From: Trichinella spiralis
Taxonomy: Eukaryota; Nematoda; Enoplea; Trichinellida; Trichinellidae
NCBI GenBank assembly: GCA_000181795.3
Contig: CM012953.1
Coordinates: 9,049,083 to 9,113,082 of the forward strand
Length of the DNA: 64,000 nucleotides
Reading direction: 5' to 3'
Shown here: positions 22,701 to 38,000 of the stretch, piece by piece
Layout: every line of letters starts with the position of its first letter
Numbering within the stretch: position 1 is the stretch's first letter
Translations under genes and position numbers: made by a program
The notes under the pieces: generated by a model
Seen by the model: the letters and a program-made list of their open reading frames with translations, nothing else
What the model was told of the DNA's origin: nothing
Database searches by the model: none

Positions 22701-25033
22701 TAAACTTCTTTTCCAATCACAATTATAACAAAAATATTACTAAGCAAACATGATATTATATACAATGCTTGGCCCCATAAGAAAAGTCCCTTGCCCAAGC
22801 TTGGCAGCATGATCTGAGATCCAGGATGCGAACGTTCGTGATAAATACTTTCAGTTTGAAAATAATAATAATGCGGCATGATTGTTTCTAAAAATATAAT
22901 AAAACAAAATTCAGCATATTGTAAAACTGAATTATTTCCTTTTTACGATTATCTTCCATAATTAACAACGGCTCCAACAAGTCAGCGTAAACTTTCACTT
23001 GACGCTGATTGCCCATGTACACACCTGAAAATTTTTTTGGAAAAAATTATTTCAAAAGAAGAAAAATTTTATTCAACTATTTCAAATCCAACCGTCGATG
23101 ATCATGTAGACAAAAAACATGGGCCACTGGCATTCCACACCTTGGAATAATTTAGTTTCACCAGACTGGTAATATTGTCGGTTCGGATTTTCCAAAACAC
23201 AAAATTTTCCATCACGAAGAAACCTTCAATTTTTCAATTATTGAACAAAATCATAAAGCAAACAGGAAAGAAATCAAAAGATAAACGTCAAATAAAAGGG
23301 AAGTTATATGAATAATAATCAAAACTGAAGCATCACTGATATTTCCCAAAATTTAAAAGAATAATTAATTCATTATGAGAAAATGAAATGTTCACCTTTT
23401 GAAACCATATTTTCCTTTCAGTTTTCTAATACATTTTGCAAATGTTCTGTGGTACAGTGATTCATCGTGCGCAGCAAAACAAGGAAACGATATGGTAGGT
23501 ATCAACGAAGCATCGACGTTCTAAATTCAAGCAAAAACTAAATTTATGAAATATTACTCTATTAATTTATCAATTCGATCATCCTACGTAATACAATTTA
23601 AATAAATAACTTTAAAATTTACTTTTGAATTCGATTCCCTAGGAAGCAACGTTTCAAAAGTTGTCCGGTTGCGGTTGTGCGCATCAATATCAACATATAT
23701 TACGCTACCAACAGTACCTTTGGAACCATAAAGATTGCAGCCATTGATGGCTTCCAGTGCAGCTTTCACCATGCCAATGGAGCTGAGAAGAGTTGGCATT
23801 ATGATTGAATTTTCTCAAATTCAAGAAAACAATATTGAAACCTAGCGTGCAATTCAGGAGTTCCATCGTTGTAACGGGTTCCCATTTCCCACATTCCAAA
23901 ATCTGGAGTACGGTAAGCCCGCTCGATGTAAAACACAATGTTCTGCACAAAACTAACCTCGTCAGTTGTATAAATAATCTAGAATTGTTCATTCTTTATA
24001 AAATAATAAATTTAAATTTACAGTAAGACAAAACCAACCTCTAGACCACTTGTGATCATTTGAACCAACGTAAGAATAAACAATGCAACTACGTCAATCT
24101 ATGACAAAATGAAAATGCAAAAAATTTTCACCATAAATTGAAACAATAAATTCATACTTGCAAATGTCCGTACTTTTCAGTTCCCTCCACAGCTTCACCT
24201 GTCAACAAATTAAACTTCGAATGCAATGCATAGGTCGCAGAATGAACTCTTTTAAAATTTTCAATCTAAAAAATTCAACAATGCAAAATTTAAAAAAGAA
24301 TACAACTTATTCAATGAAGTTTGCAAAATAATTATAATAATTAACAGAACAGAAACCTCTGTAAAAATTCAACAAATCAAGTGAAATTTACTTTATCTGA
24401 TTGACGCATCCAGCACAACAATATGCCTCGCATTGTTTTCACTGCTGCTTGTCCAAGCTCATAATACCGACCCTGATCATCATTCAGTCGCCTTTCATAG
24501 TAAAAAATGATTCATACATTTAAAAATGTGTTACCCATCGCAATTTTAAAATCGAGTTTATATATTTTTACAAAAAAATATTAAAAACATTTATGATATA
24601 TAAAGTGTAAGCAACGAACGTACAATGATGCAAAGCGCATTTGCATTGACACAATTCGTTGATGCTTCAAAAATGAACGACAGTTAAATGAAACAGTATA
24701 CTTACAAATATCCCCGTGAAAGTGCCCAACATGTCATTGCACAATACAAACTATCTCTCACATATCCGACATTATTTTCAGTTGAATAACGCGGATATAA
24801 GCCAGTTGTATAACTTTGAAATTGCAGAATTTGTTTTTTGACTTAAAAATGAAGCATATTTTTAAAAAATTAAAAAAAAATATTTAATGCAAAATGCATT
24901 TACCAACTGCATAGTAATAATCAAGTTGTTGTTGAGCAGCGACCTTTTCCGACGCGGAAAATCTGACGTTAAGACTCATGCCAGGATGCAATAATTGAGT
25001 TGAATCAGGAGAAAATGGCCTTTCTTCCAACAT
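19737..25033 (-). CDS. PHKB: Phosphorylase b kinase regulatory subunit beta
   Basis: A many-exon - strand gene from ATG 25033 ([20 protein letters not shown]) to a TGA ending at 19737. Family segments occur in order: KYGHLQIDV near 24170, [16 protein letters not shown] near 23890, [20 protein letters not shown] near 23660, [18 protein letters not shown] at about 23430-23190, [17 protein letters not shown] and [16 protein letters not shown] near 22300, [18 protein letters not shown] and [17 protein letters not shown] near 20340-20480, and [20 protein letters not shown] near 19990. The last exon (19828-19737) ends CRVS, a CaaX box; beta subunits are known to be farnesylated there. Role: glucoamylase-like scaffold of phosphorylase kinase that controls glycogen breakdown. 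The beta-type motif [11 protein letters not shown] and the DAHNRNR segment distinguish it from alpha. A further 5' exon is possible, because AG precedes the ATG by only a few bases. Confidence 0.93.
20731..20751. repeat. (AT)n microsatellite in a PHKB intron
   Basis: Perfect AT dinucleotide run inside the phosphorylase kinase beta gene, in an intron. A second simple repeat of CAA and ATAA units lies at about 21029-21063 in another intron. Confidence 0.85.
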
Positions 25034-27290
25034 TGAATTTCTTCTATACATAATTCAAATCAAACATATCAAACGCAAACATTAATATTTTGTTTACTAA
25101 AAGCTATATTAAGAAACATATTAACGTGCAAACATCATTCTGAACATAGATTCCAGTCACCATCGATAATTTTAACTGTTTTCAAATGTAAATTGCTGAA
25201 GCGTTTGCATTGAATTTTCAATTAAACAACTGCAAGCATCTCAGTATGCATTTAAACAAATATATTTTTCTCAAACAAAGCTAACGTTTCAGTTCATACA
25301 GCTGTTAAAAAGCAGCTTTATTTCATGACATTCATTCCCTAACAAAAACGCAACTAAACAACTTTTAAAAAATAATAACTATAAATAGAGCAAAAATTTT
25401 TAATTCTTTAAAAAAGTAAAATGATTAAGAAAAACTTTTTCCACACTAATTAATGCAAAAAAGAAAATAATAAGCATAAAGCTCGTAATTATTCTTCTAC
25501 TACAAATGCAACAAACTGAACAACAAATTCATTCAAGCGCTTGTCATACTTTCAACATTGTCTTTCATTCTTTCTTTCCTTTCGTATCTGTTAACAACGT
25601 CAATATGTAGATATTACTTGTCACTATTATTAAAAAATTACTCTTCTTTATTAATTTTATTAAAAATCACTACTGAAATAATAATTGTCACAAATTCTAT
25701 AAACTTATATAATGACCATGTACCTACTAAAGGAAGAAAAATAAATTTTCACATTGCCATCTCAAACACTATACATACGTAACTGCATATTTCATGATGT
25801 ATTATTTAACAATATAATTTTTCTAAGTGAGGAAAATCATTTCATCTGAGCAGAATTAAAAAAACATAATAATAACCAGATTATATATTTAAATAATCAA
25901 CAAAAACTTCATCAAATAAAAATTTCCTTCAAAATCCACTCACTACACAAGTTGCAACAACTGTTTATTCACTTCCGCATTGAAGCTTTACCGTGTAAAT
26001 ATCGTGATTTTCAAGTATAAAGTTACAGTCTTTTAGAGGGTGTGCATTTGGCAGCTGTTTCATTTTTCACATATTTTAAATGATATTCGATACTTGTTTT
26101 ATTATAATCTATATTTTGTATGTTCATTTCTTCGATTGAATTATGCTTATTCTAGCACTGCTGGAAACTATAGCAATTTTGCATTTTTTGTTTTATAGAA
26201 TGACCATTTTTTTACATCATCAGTGTTTCATTACAATTTATTTGAATAAAAATTACTAGTGAAATTTAACCTGCTGCATTATGTCACAAATGGGTAAAAA
26301 GCTGATCTAACTCCAACGCCGTTGTTTGTATTCAACATATGATCTTGTTTACCTGCTTTCAGAATTACACCACATCGGGAAGGTGATTGTATTGCTTTTT
26401 ACTTGAAAATTACTTGCAAATTACGCAACTACGTTTACTTACAATTGCGATGATGCACTGCATGTTACATGAAACTAATTCTACCCTCAACAATTTGTGC
26501 ATTCAACAATCTCAATTATTAATGCACTCTCTGACTAGACAGATGCCTGATGAATAATAGCGTGCTATTTGCCTGCAAGTATAGGAATGTTATTGAGATC
26601 GAGGAAAAAAGTAGTAGTCGATGAAGGATAGAGAGAAAGCCTGATATAAAGTTGCTATTTGGCTGTTTGTTTGCTTGTTCGTGTTGTCGTTGATTCCAAC
26701 TGCTTTCATTGGATGAATAAACTCCTAGTGCAACTGTGTTAATTGTCACTGTGCTCAAAGAAATATGAAACGGGACAAGCAACTTTATTTGGATCTCCCA
26801 CTGAAGTCTGTACCGTTTTGAAGAACTAGAAGATCAAGTAATTTATTTTCAATGAACATTTCTGTGAGAAACAAACAGTATAAGTGCTTCAATTATATAA
26901 TTGGCATCCTTCATTTCTGACATGTTGCTGTTTAATACAAATGTCATAGTCAATTAATTATAAATGTAATTTGCACTGAAAGAAGGCTGTGTAGTCATTG
27001 TTAATACTTTTCTGTTTATGATGAATTTGTAAAAGATTAATCATACTGCTACAATAATGCATATTTAACATGCATTGCTTAAGGACTGTTTTTTTAACTT
27101 TTTCATTTTAATATTTATCGTCATGATGCTTAATCAAATTAACTTTAACCGACTATACTTGTACAAATAATTAATCAATAGACAAATGGAAAATTCGTAT
27201 ACATGCACATATTTGTTCATCGCAGTTACTTATGAACTAAAGCGAATAAAAAAATTAGCAACTTTATTAGTAATTAAAAATCAAAACATT
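25034..27290. other. Intergenic region between trehalase 3' end and phosphorylase kinase beta 5' end
   Basis: About 2.2 kb without a supported gene. Open frames at 25558-25782 (+) and 26519-26782 (-) translate to low-complexity hydrophobic sequence with no splice or homology support. The half nearest 25034 presumably holds the PHKB promoter and 5' leader. Confidence 0.4.
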
Positions 27291-29481
27291 TTATGTATTA
27301 TGAAAAAAATAGACAAGGATGTTTTCAGTAGTAAAAAGAAGAATTATCAGGAACGTAACAGCAGAAAGGAAAAAGTGTGAGGCTTTCGAGCTTATCAATG
27401 ATGCTGCTTCAGATTGAGGCGACGTCATTTTATTACTGAAAGTGAGAAGAAAATCTAATAATATTCCATTGGTCCATCCAAACCCTTCTTGAACTTCGTA
27501 TTCTCCTCCAGTGCTCAGAATGTTAGGATTCACTACGTTGTACTGAAATGTACGAAAAAAAAAATAAATATTACAATTAATTAATGAACTGAAAAATTCA
27601 AATATTACTTTCTCAAATATGCTACTGTTTCTGTAGTAGTAATCATTGAATATCATGTGGACCCATTTTTGAGCAATTTCAAAAGCTATCTCTTGAATTA
27701 CGGAACTGTCACTTTGTCGCAAACTTTCGACGAGCATATGAATGTGAGGTGCCCAACCATTTGGATAGTCCCATTGCTCTCCGGTTTTATTCAAACTCAC
27801 TGGGAAACCATGCGCAAAATTTAACAATCCCATTTTCTAAATAAAATTTGTTTTCTTTTTTAAAGAGAAAAAAGTTTTTTTTTAAATATTTTACAACCTT
27901 CATATAATTGACAACTGCTTTTTCATAGTAAACTTTGTCATCAGTACATCCCATATACAAAGGTACCATGTTTGAAGAATAATAATTTGTAATTTTAGAT
28001 GAAGTTTCCAAATCGTAATCAAACCACATCTGTTCAATAGGATCCCAAAAAATTTCATTCATGATTGCTTTTGCCTTTGTAAATCTTTGTTCATATTTTG
28101 TCGCCATGTCAAAGTTGCCAACAGCTGCATACAATTTGGCAAGTAGTCGATTATTTCCGCATATAAATGCATTTAAATCTACTGGAACTATTTGCATTGT
28201 TCGCATATTTTTCAAACCAAGGTTTTTGCTTTGATCTTTTCCAAACCATCTACTGCTGAAATCCCAACCAGATTCACAAGCTGATGCTACGTTAGACCAC
28301 ACTTTGGCTTTGGATCTTTCTAAAATGTGAATCATTAAATTAAGAATATGACACTTTTTTTCAAAAAGAAATTCATACCATCCAATTCACTGGAGCATAA
28401 TTTCAAATCTTCACGATATGCCTCTGGTCTGGGGTAACTAATGTTAACATAATACTGGTGCAAGTGTTTGTCATTATGAATAAAGGAGCGACGCTTTAAC
28501 CAAAATTGATATTCTTTTTCTAAAGATGGCAGTACTTTTAAAAGAAAGGTTTTGTCTTTGGTTGCATCATAATAGTCAGCAACGCTGGAAGCAAGCATAG
28601 GAGGCTGAGATCGATTTAAATAATAGACCCGTGCACCGTTTGGTATAAATCCAAATCTAAACATTTTTCAGCATACAGACTTTCCCTTAATAATTCATAC
28701 TGCACCTTTCTATCAGGCTGACCATGTTTTCTATCATTTGTTTGGCTGCTTCGAACATTTCAGATGCAAGTAAACCTTTAATTATCCAATATGAATCCCA
28801 ATAATAGAACTCTAAAAATCTTCCACCCGGAATGATAAATGGGTTTGGAACGTAGATGATAGAGTGACGATCTGGGAATGCTTTAACAACTTCTTTGACC
28901 TGAAATTATAAAATTTTTCACTGCTTATGAAGAGGATGTTCTTCTTTGTGTTTTCAAAATTACTTTTCGACACAACCGGAACCATTTTCTGTGTATTTTA
29001 TAAGCCCAAAATTGCAAAAATGGATCTTTGATTTTCTTGAACGAATCTGGAGAATTTTCCCACTTTGGAGGAGTGCATATTTCAAGATCTGTTCCTGGTT
29101 CGTTGAAATATTTTGAAACAAAATTTTCAATTTCCTTTTTATCAGATTTATTGGCAATTTTGTCAAATGCTCTTAAAGTGTCGCGCCAATTATACTGCAA
29201 ACTCATGTCAACAAAATGCTTGCTATCTTGGAACAGATGAGACTTTTGCACCGCATCGAGCAATTCTCCGTGGCAGAAGATGTGACTAAAATTTTGATTG
29301 AAAAATAAAGCCTCAAAATGTAAGGGTTTATCAAAGCATACCATTGTTTTAATATTTTTTCTTTTGTATAGATGAGTGGCTCATTTTCGCTCCTCGAGTT
29401 CACAGTTATCAAAATGCTGCACCAGAAGATGGATGTGATATAAATTCGCCAACTTTGACAAAGACGAAATTTGAATACCAT
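27291..29481 (-). CDS. Trehalase (alpha,alpha-trehalose glucohydrolase, GH37), membrane-anchored
   Basis: Start ATG at 29481 with a hydrophobic signal/anchor (RIYITSIFWCSILITVNS). Exons in order: 29481 to about 29345, about 29287-28965, about 28901-28707, about 28656-28381, about 28321-27900, about 27836-27609, and about 27543-27291. GH37 signatures are visible: CHGELLDAVQ, then IPGGRFLEFYYWDSYW (signature 1), then ESGWDFSSRWF with the acidic residue expected in the active site, then QWDYPNGWAPH, then GGEYEVQEGFGWTNG (signature 2, with the second catalytic acidic position). It hydrolyses trehalose to two glucose molecules. The C-terminus is hydrophobic (HFFLSAVTFLIILLFTTENILVYFF), which suggests a GPI-signal or membrane anchor and an extracellular active site. 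The intron 27608-27544 has a length divisible by three and no stop, so retention would give an in-frame insertion. Confidence 0.93.
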
Positions 29482-32099
29482 TTTTTTGTTATTTGCTACT
29501 GCTGCTGCTGCTGGTCTTGTTGTTGTTGAAGAATAATTGCAATTAGTAAATGAATGGAATATATGATATGAGAAGTTCTTTTTGTTCTTAAAGGAAGTAA
29601 TTTGTTGAAAACTTCTCAATTTTTTTATCTAAAACATTTTAACACAATTCATTTCTTTCGGTTACTAAACGGTGGTGTTTACTGTTTGATTAAGGCAATT
29701 ATTTATTCAATCAAATGTACCGAAGGTGAGAAATTCGACTATCATCAACGATCCAGTGATGTGTGATAACGGCACTTTAATGAAGAAAATGAATTACGTC
29801 TACTTTTACAAGCTGACAATTTCCCTTTCAGTTGTTTAATGACACTGTTAGCAAGTTTGATTTGTTCAATTGCCTTTTTCCACTGCGGGCATTTTAAAGT
29901 GTACAACTTTATTTTAAACTGTTTGACATTTTAAACTGTATCTCGTGCACAATCTATTTAATTAACAATTGCTTAACAAGCGGACTAGACTAACCAGTAG
30001 TCATAAAATTGTAAATCATTGCTCACATCTTAAAAGGAACATTTTCAACTGGGTCAGTAAATGTTTAAAACACTCCTTCATTATGAAATTTAAATTAAAT
30101 AATTAAATTTTGTTTTGAATCATTATTGTTAACAGAAAATTATATGCACACATATATAAATTCAAATTTAAGGTTGAAATATTTGAGAAATTAAATAAAA
30201 TACCATATATATATATACGAAAGTAATACAATATTATTAAAAAGGTAAATATAAAATTACCACATTTTCTTTCAAAAATAATTTGAAAATAGATGATGGA
30301 TCTGAACTGTGAACATTTAAAGAAGAATATTTTGAAGTGAAATTCGAAGCAGCTGTGAAGACCAAGAAGTGATTTAAGTTGATAATTTTCAAAGTAGTTT
30401 GAATGACAATGAATTCATTTAAATTATTATTTCACAAATTTAAATAGTATCATAAAATCATGCACAGTAACTATGTAAAGTGCTGTAAGAAAATTTGAAT
30501 ATTCTATATTATAATCAACTTTGCTTCAAAGTTCATTTAGCATGTTTTCTGTGAAATTTTTTATAATAAAGTAGAATGTATTTATAAAAACTGGAGGTAC
30601 TGATATATTTAATATAAAATTGAACATTAAAGGACGATACTTTTTTAAATGTATACTAAATAAGCAATGCATTTCTTAAATTAATCTTTAAATGCAATAA
30701 TAAAATTAGCATATAACATTAAATAAAAAATAATACATATTTGTACCTATTGTTTTCTCAACAAAGTTTATTATAATATTTAAAAATGAAAACTGAGAGG
30801 TTGCATAATTCACAGCAGAAGAAACTAATAAAGTGTTCTTCACCTGAAAATGGTTATACTTGATTTATTCAACTTAAGATTAATAAGGCATTTTTATCAC
30901 TTAATTGTATTACTTGATTTAAACTTGTTAATAAGAAACCAAAATGTAATCCTTATACAGGTAATAACTTTTTTGTCAACCATTTTATAGAGTTTCATAA
31001 CTGGAATGATAAATTTTCAAAAGCATATTTGAAATTTCTTTATTTGTAATAAACTGACCAGAGTTGATACAAATAAAAAGGAAATATTTTACAAATTGGT
31101 GTTGCGTTTAATTTCATTTAAATATTCATTGTTTTTTACAGAAGTTTATAAATCAGAAATATCATAAATATTTCGAATATGTTAATTTATTCAGAATATA
31201 TTGAAATAACTGAACATAACATATTCAACATATTGTTTTAGAATTGAAATATGTAAAACAGCTTTATTGCAAAAAAAGGAAAACAATTCTGAGATATTCT
31301 TCAAAATCCAAATTGAAAATGAATTTTTATAATTTAAAATTTTCAATATTGCTCTGCAATAAATTCAAACAGGACGTTTCAGTATGACAAACTGTGTAGA
31401 CATATAAATAAATAAACGGCGGATTTTCACAAAAAAATATTTTTGCCATACGAGCAGAAATTCCTTTTAGTTTCATTTCTTCAATGCGTAAGTTATAAAT
31501 CGTTAGACCATAAGAATGTAGATTATATTATTAATAATTGCATTACGCATTGTTAAATATGGCATCATCAATAATAAAAAAAGTATTTTTGCAGAAAAGA
31601 AAAAGCATGCTCTAAATAACAAGCTATTCAGTGATAAAATCTTTGAAATAAAAAAGTTTTGCTTTTAATGTAAATTACTTCCATATAAAAAAAGAGAAAA
31701 AAGTTTTCACCTTTGTAAATTAGTTTGTTGTGCATGATTTGATTTTTTCGAATTATTTAAAATAAATAAAACATGACAAATTTATCCAAATGGTCACATT
31801 TTGCAAATATTTTTTGTGAGAAAATGACTTCTGCACTTTTGAAAAGTTTTGAACGATTTATTATTATTAATTGCGTTGTTTAAATCAAAAAACAAGCAAG
31901 CAAACAAGCTATTCATCAAATTAAAAAATGCTAAGCAGCGGTAAATAAAATCTTGCAACATCATGATAATGATGATGTTGTTGTTGTAGTTGTTCAATTA
32001 AAATTTCAGATAAAATTCAAAAATTCATATTTTTATTCATATATTCATTCAACTGACCCCCTCCCGTAAAATAGAAGTAAATAAAACTGTCAATGACTG
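29482..32099. other. AT-rich intergenic region between trehalase and IFT139
   Basis: About 2.6 kb with no recognised gene. It includes trehalase upstream sequence with a CAG/CAA-type run (about 29498-29530) and the IFT139 3' flank. An open frame at 31794-31997 (-) is Asn/Ile-rich translated microsatellite and is rejected. Confidence 0.45.
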
Positions 32100-35000
32100 T
32101 CAAGTTCTAAAACTCAAACGAGCCTTGTCCAAAATATCATGCTTAATTCGAGGAAAATCAGGGAAATTGTTTAAAACAACGTGACAAGTGTCGACCGCAT
32201 CGACGTATCTTTTCGCCTTTAAGTAAATATATGCCAGCCTGTATCCTGAAAATATTTGAAACTTTTTATATTTATATTAGCAGCAACAACAAGACGAAAA
32301 ACATGATGCAACCGATCGCTGGATGACGATGTTTGCAAATTGTCCACGCCGTTTCAAGATTCGAAACCGCCTCTGCCCATTTCTGTTGCTTTTCATTTAT
32401 CAAACTTAGATATTCAAGTGCTTTGATGCATGACTAGAAGTGTAGTGCAATTTTCAAACTATTTGCATACTATTTTTGTTTAATTCTTTTACCGCATTGT
32501 GTTGCATGCATATTTTCAGAATTTCACTCGCGGCATCCATTTTCCCTTGGTTCATGTATGTGTTGGCGAGAAGCAGCCAACATTGCTCCAAATATTTAGC
32601 ATCATCCAAATTCCACGGAACACTCAGAGTTTCTTTTAAATAAATTTTCGCCTTGCCATGTTGTTTCAACAGTTTGTGCGCCTGAGCAATTCCAAAAATT
32701 GAGCCAATATTTGTAGCCTAAAATTCATTTAACATGCGAAGAATTTTGATTTTCACAAAACGGTTTTAAATATAGTTTAATAGAGGAAAAGTAATTATTA
32801 ATAACTTTGCTTCAAAAATAAAATTTACCTTATTTTCACTAGCCGTCGCCAATCGTAGAAAATTAGTTAAAGCTTTTTCCACATCAGCTTTGCTTTTTGA
32901 AGCCAAAAGGATAAAATTTTCCAATAAGCGATATCTGCACTCGTCATTTCGATTGAAACGAAGCTCCTAAAACATTAAAAAATTGTTTGTTAACAATAAA
33001 ACCAGCATAAATATGCAAATATCACATTTAAATGCATATTCAATACCTTCAATAAACGCGTTGCAGTGGAAATACGAAGAGTTTTAACATTGGAACCCTC
33101 GTTGCTGAATAATATTCATCATTATAATATCATTAATATTCAAGTGTTTTTAGTTTTTAATAACTGCTTTACACGGAATCTGCATCTTCAGATTGATCTT
33201 TCTCAAGATATTCACTGCCAATAACTTGATTGTCAGGATTAAGACAAATTTCTACAATGTTATAAGTTGCAAGTTCTCCCCATTGCGGATCTTTTCTAAC
33301 TCGGTTGAAACACTGCAATGCACCATCTGGATTTCCACGATTCCTATAAAAATTCAGAAAAGAGAAAACTAAAGTGAAATTAAAAGTTGGTAGTTTCTTT
33401 GAAAAAATCAAGTCTACCATTCATAATAACCTTTGCAGTAGTTGAATCCTGGATCGTGTTTTGTTCTGGGATTATTTTTCATTGCGAGATCAATGAAATT
33501 ATCAGCTTAAGTAATAAGTTCATATGAATTTTCTGAATTTCAAAATTAATTCAATTTACCATATTGCAAATTTCCAATACGAAAGCTCAAATCAATTATC
33601 CGAAGTAGTGCATGATAATTATCTAAAACACATACATACAAAATTTTTGTTAATTATTCATTTATGTATAAAGCAAATTACTTGGATTTTGTTTCAATAA
33701 ACATTCAAAATTTTCCAAAGCCAACTGTTTTTCATTCTTTTGATATAAAATATCTACATTCATCTAAAAACCATGAAGTACACTGTGATATAATTTGAAT
33801 TTAAATTAAATGCCATCAAAAAAACAACCAAATTACATTTGAAAAAACTGAAAAAACAAATAAATAGACAATGGAGAGCAGTTAAGCTAATATTTTGAAA
33901 TTGCCAATAAAACAATAAAATGGAATAAAGTTTCATATGCTGTATTACATTTTTTAAAATAGCTATCATTATTTCGTTTGATTTAAATGTTGTTAACTTG
34001 ACAAAGGTTGTCAGTTGTAAATTTGATATTTTCACACTAGCCATAAACACCTGTCAAGTGTAAAATATTATCCGTTATACATAGTATTTGGTTGCTTGGC
34101 ATTTGTGAATAATTATTAGCTGTTTGTAAAAATATTAATATGGAAGTGGTCGAGTGTTTTTTGTGCGGAATAACAAGCGAAAAACGTTACACTACAATGT
34201 GAACTGTATTATAATGCGTTGTGCGTAAAATACCATATGCAAACATATCATGAACAAAAAATTAAAAAATAAACCTTCCTCACCAAAAGTGCTTCTGTAT
34301 TTTCTTTGTCAAGTCTAAGTACACGCTGACATTGTTGTTCACATTCTTCCCATTGTCCAGTTGTTAAATACACATGAGCCAATGCCAGCATGATTGGAAT
34401 GCTTTTTGGAGCTGCACTTAAGCCTTCGGTATAATGGAAAATTGCTTTGTGGTAATTTCGATGACGCTGATGTTGTTTTCCAATTTTTAAACTTAAGCTA
34501 GAAGACAACAAAGTTTTCAACAAACAAGCAACACGTCATTATCAAACATATTCACTACTTGGCCACGTAATTGGAAAAATCTTCTGATCCAATAAGCGCA
34601 ACTGGTTCAGCTTTTATCACACTGCGGCATGGAATCATGTATTTCATAAATCGACTTATAGATAATATTTTGATTGTAAATTCTTACTTCATCATCAGTG
34701 CTTTTGCAGTTTCAAGCACCTGTATGGATTCGTTTGGTCTGTTCGTTTCGTTGTACAAGTCGGATAAAAGTTCATGAAATGTAGCTAATTCTTTAACTTT
34801 TGCTATATTCAAAGCTAAATAATCGAATTTCATTTTCTCTTTATCAATGATAATTTGCAATGTTTTGAACTTTTTACCATTTCGCATTTCGTTTGTAACT
34901 TCTGCATTTTGAATTGTGCATTTTTCTATGTACTGATTTATTATTATTTCACATTTGTCGTAGTTCTTCAGCTTAAGCAAAAGATGAGCTAACTGGTATC

Positions 35001-38000
35001 TGAAAAGCAGAGACAAAATCGAAATTTCCACATTCTTTAGTGCAAATATTATGCAATGTTTATTATGAAGAAAGAACAATATAATTGATGACAAATTTAG
35101 TAAGCACAAATCTTCTTATGCTTAATATTTTATGTATGTGATTTGTAATGAATATTTTAAATATGAATATAAAGAAAGAAATATTTATTTACCTTATCGC
35201 ATCATCATTGCTGTTTTTTAATGAAGCTTCCAAGTAATTGGTTGCCTGAAAATGTTTTGCTCATTGTCAAAATGTCTGTCTAACAAAACAAAAAATTCAA
35301 ACAGTTACAGAATAAGCATAAAAATAGAACATCATTTATTTTCATTAAAAAAAATTAACATACTTTTTTTTAGAAAATTAAGAACAAATTTAAAAAGGCA
35401 AAATTCTTGTAATTAATGAAATGTTGATTGTTAAAATCACATAAGAATAGTTTTAAAGTGAACAGTTGTACAGTAAAATGGAAAAATCTAGATTATGTAA
35501 AATGAAAGATGTAAAATTTTTGGGTGCAATAATCATAAATCAATGTTATTTTAAAATTTAATTGCAGTTCATTTTAAATTTAAAAATTCCGTTTACACGG
35601 TCTTACCTTTGAATAATTATGCGACTTCACATAGGCTTCTCCAATCATTTTAGTTAAATTGATATTTTTTGCTCTCATTTTCATTGCATGCTCATACATT
35701 TCAATTGCTTTTTCTGGCTAAACAATTTTTCATAAATTTTTCTGAAGCATGTAAATAAATTATCAATACGAACCATGCAAATATTCATGTAAGCTTCTCC
35801 GCATAATACATAAGCTTCTGAACATTCTACACTTTGAATCATTTCTCTAAATAAATGAGTATCATCAATGAATTAACAATTGCTATATTAAAAATTTTAA
35901 GCATAAATAAGCATTTTAAGCATAAATTTCATCTTAAAAAGATATAAAAAGATGCATCCTGTCATGATGCATGTTTATAGAGCTTGCCGATTATTTATTT
36001 TATGAAAAACAATAATTTGTTTTATTTAGATATATTCTTCAGATAATGTACAACACGTTAACCCATTTTGTTTGGGTAATACAAGAAATATTTGAGTTTT
36101 TTTAATAAAATGAAAAGTTCAATTTTTCAAATAGCAACGACATTCTAGATTGCTTACTTATGACAAGCAATGTAGTTTTTCACATCTTGTTTGTAATTAA
36201 GATAAACATCTGCCAAACATTTTCGAGCTTCAAAATAATACCAGCTATCTGGCAGGACATTTTTCAACAAATAAACGCATCCTTCAACGTCATTTTTGGC
36301 CAGTCTCAATTGTGCTTCAATAAACAATAATGACGCCTCAAAACCGGCGTTTCTTTTTTGTTTAACTTGAAGAAATGCTTTTTGTGCTTCTTCCTGAAGG
36401 CATATGATCATTTTCAACTTGAAAGTTGTTCAACAAATTTTTTCACTGTTGAAATGTACAAAACGCTAATTTTATTCATTATTTTTTAAAATAACATTTC
36501 AAACTTTCATTGTTATTTAAAAAACATGTAATAATGTTTAATTTGCCTTTAAATGCATTTAAATCAAACCTAAATTTAAACTGACATACCACACGCTTCG
36601 CTGAGATGCACAACAAAATAAGATTCAGCTGCATTTTCATTTCCAAAACTTCTCTACACTCCATTGTAAAAAAGAAGTCACTTTTCTTGTTTTTTCCATC
36701 TTCTGAAATAAGCATTTACTGAAGCTTTAGCTGTTCATATTATTTGGCTACTTTTGCTTGTAAAGGTGTGCAATGCATTTCTCAACATTTGTATAGCTTC
36801 TTCAAAATTTTCCGACAAATGCGCCTGCTTAGCTTTAACCATATAATATTCGGGTAGATTTCTCACCTTGAAACAAACATGTTTTTTGTATTTATATTTT
36901 TGCTTTTTTACTGTTAATATTTCACATACTGTAAAGTCACAGCTCAAACTTGCATTGATCACATCAGTAGCTTCGGTTAAATTATTATTTTGAATATACG
37001 CATCAGCAAGCAACAAGCCAACATTCACGTTGAAATCTTCCATTTTCAAAAGCTGTTGCAGTTCCAATATTGCTTGTGGAAAATTATCTGTAATTTTTAA
37101 TTAATAATTCAGCCCATAATTTAAAATATTTCGCAAGGGTTTGCAAATAAATGTTTCAAAAATTGTTTTATCGAATCGATTCAATACTTCATATTCTTTT
37201 ACAAAATATTATAAATTATCACCTTTTCATCAAGTATTTCAAAGGGAAACAAATGTTAGACCATTAATTATATTTACTAATGGTTGGTAATTTTTTTTTA
37301 TATAATTGTTCTTTACTGAACTGATTAGTTAATAAATGAAAGTAGTCTCTATTTTAAAGTTTTTTGATTAATTGCACCTGCAGATCAGATTGACAAAATT
37401 TTAAACAAAATTTAAAATATCATTTATGTCAAAATTAATTAATTGAGGCATAATCACTGTTTAGAAAATCTTTCATTTTTGCCTTACTAAAAAATGTTAA
37501 AGTGCTTCAAGTAATTTCAAAAAAATAATTTTTATTGTGTGTATGAAGTAAAAACAGCAGACATACATACCTTCCAAAATATGCAATCGAGCACTGATGA
37601 AGTAAGCAGTTTGTAAGCCAGGAATGTAACGTAATAGTTGACTCAAAATGCTGATTGATGATTTACAAATGTTTTCAATTTCCTTACTATGGACTAAGTC
37701 AGACTTAATTGAAATAAAAAAGTTATTGTTTGACTTTTTAAATTAATAAACTGCACATACCTCTGCTGACAATAAATCACAAGTGATCTTCAGGATTTCC
37801 ATTATAAAATCAGCATTCAGTTTTTGTAAAAACTCCACTCCAAATTCCATAATCTATATTCATGTTTTATAATAATTCATAATCATATGGCACATGAGAT
37901 TTTAGAAAATAATGTAATTTTATGAATTTTAGTAATAAATATTAGAAATATAGCTGAAATTGTTCTTCTATTATAAAAGATGCTTCATAACGAAAAACTT

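Noticed and set aside
26519-26782. 87-codon open frame on the - strand
   Set aside because: No signal of a domain, no neighbouring exons, and low-complexity Ser/Leu/Ile content.
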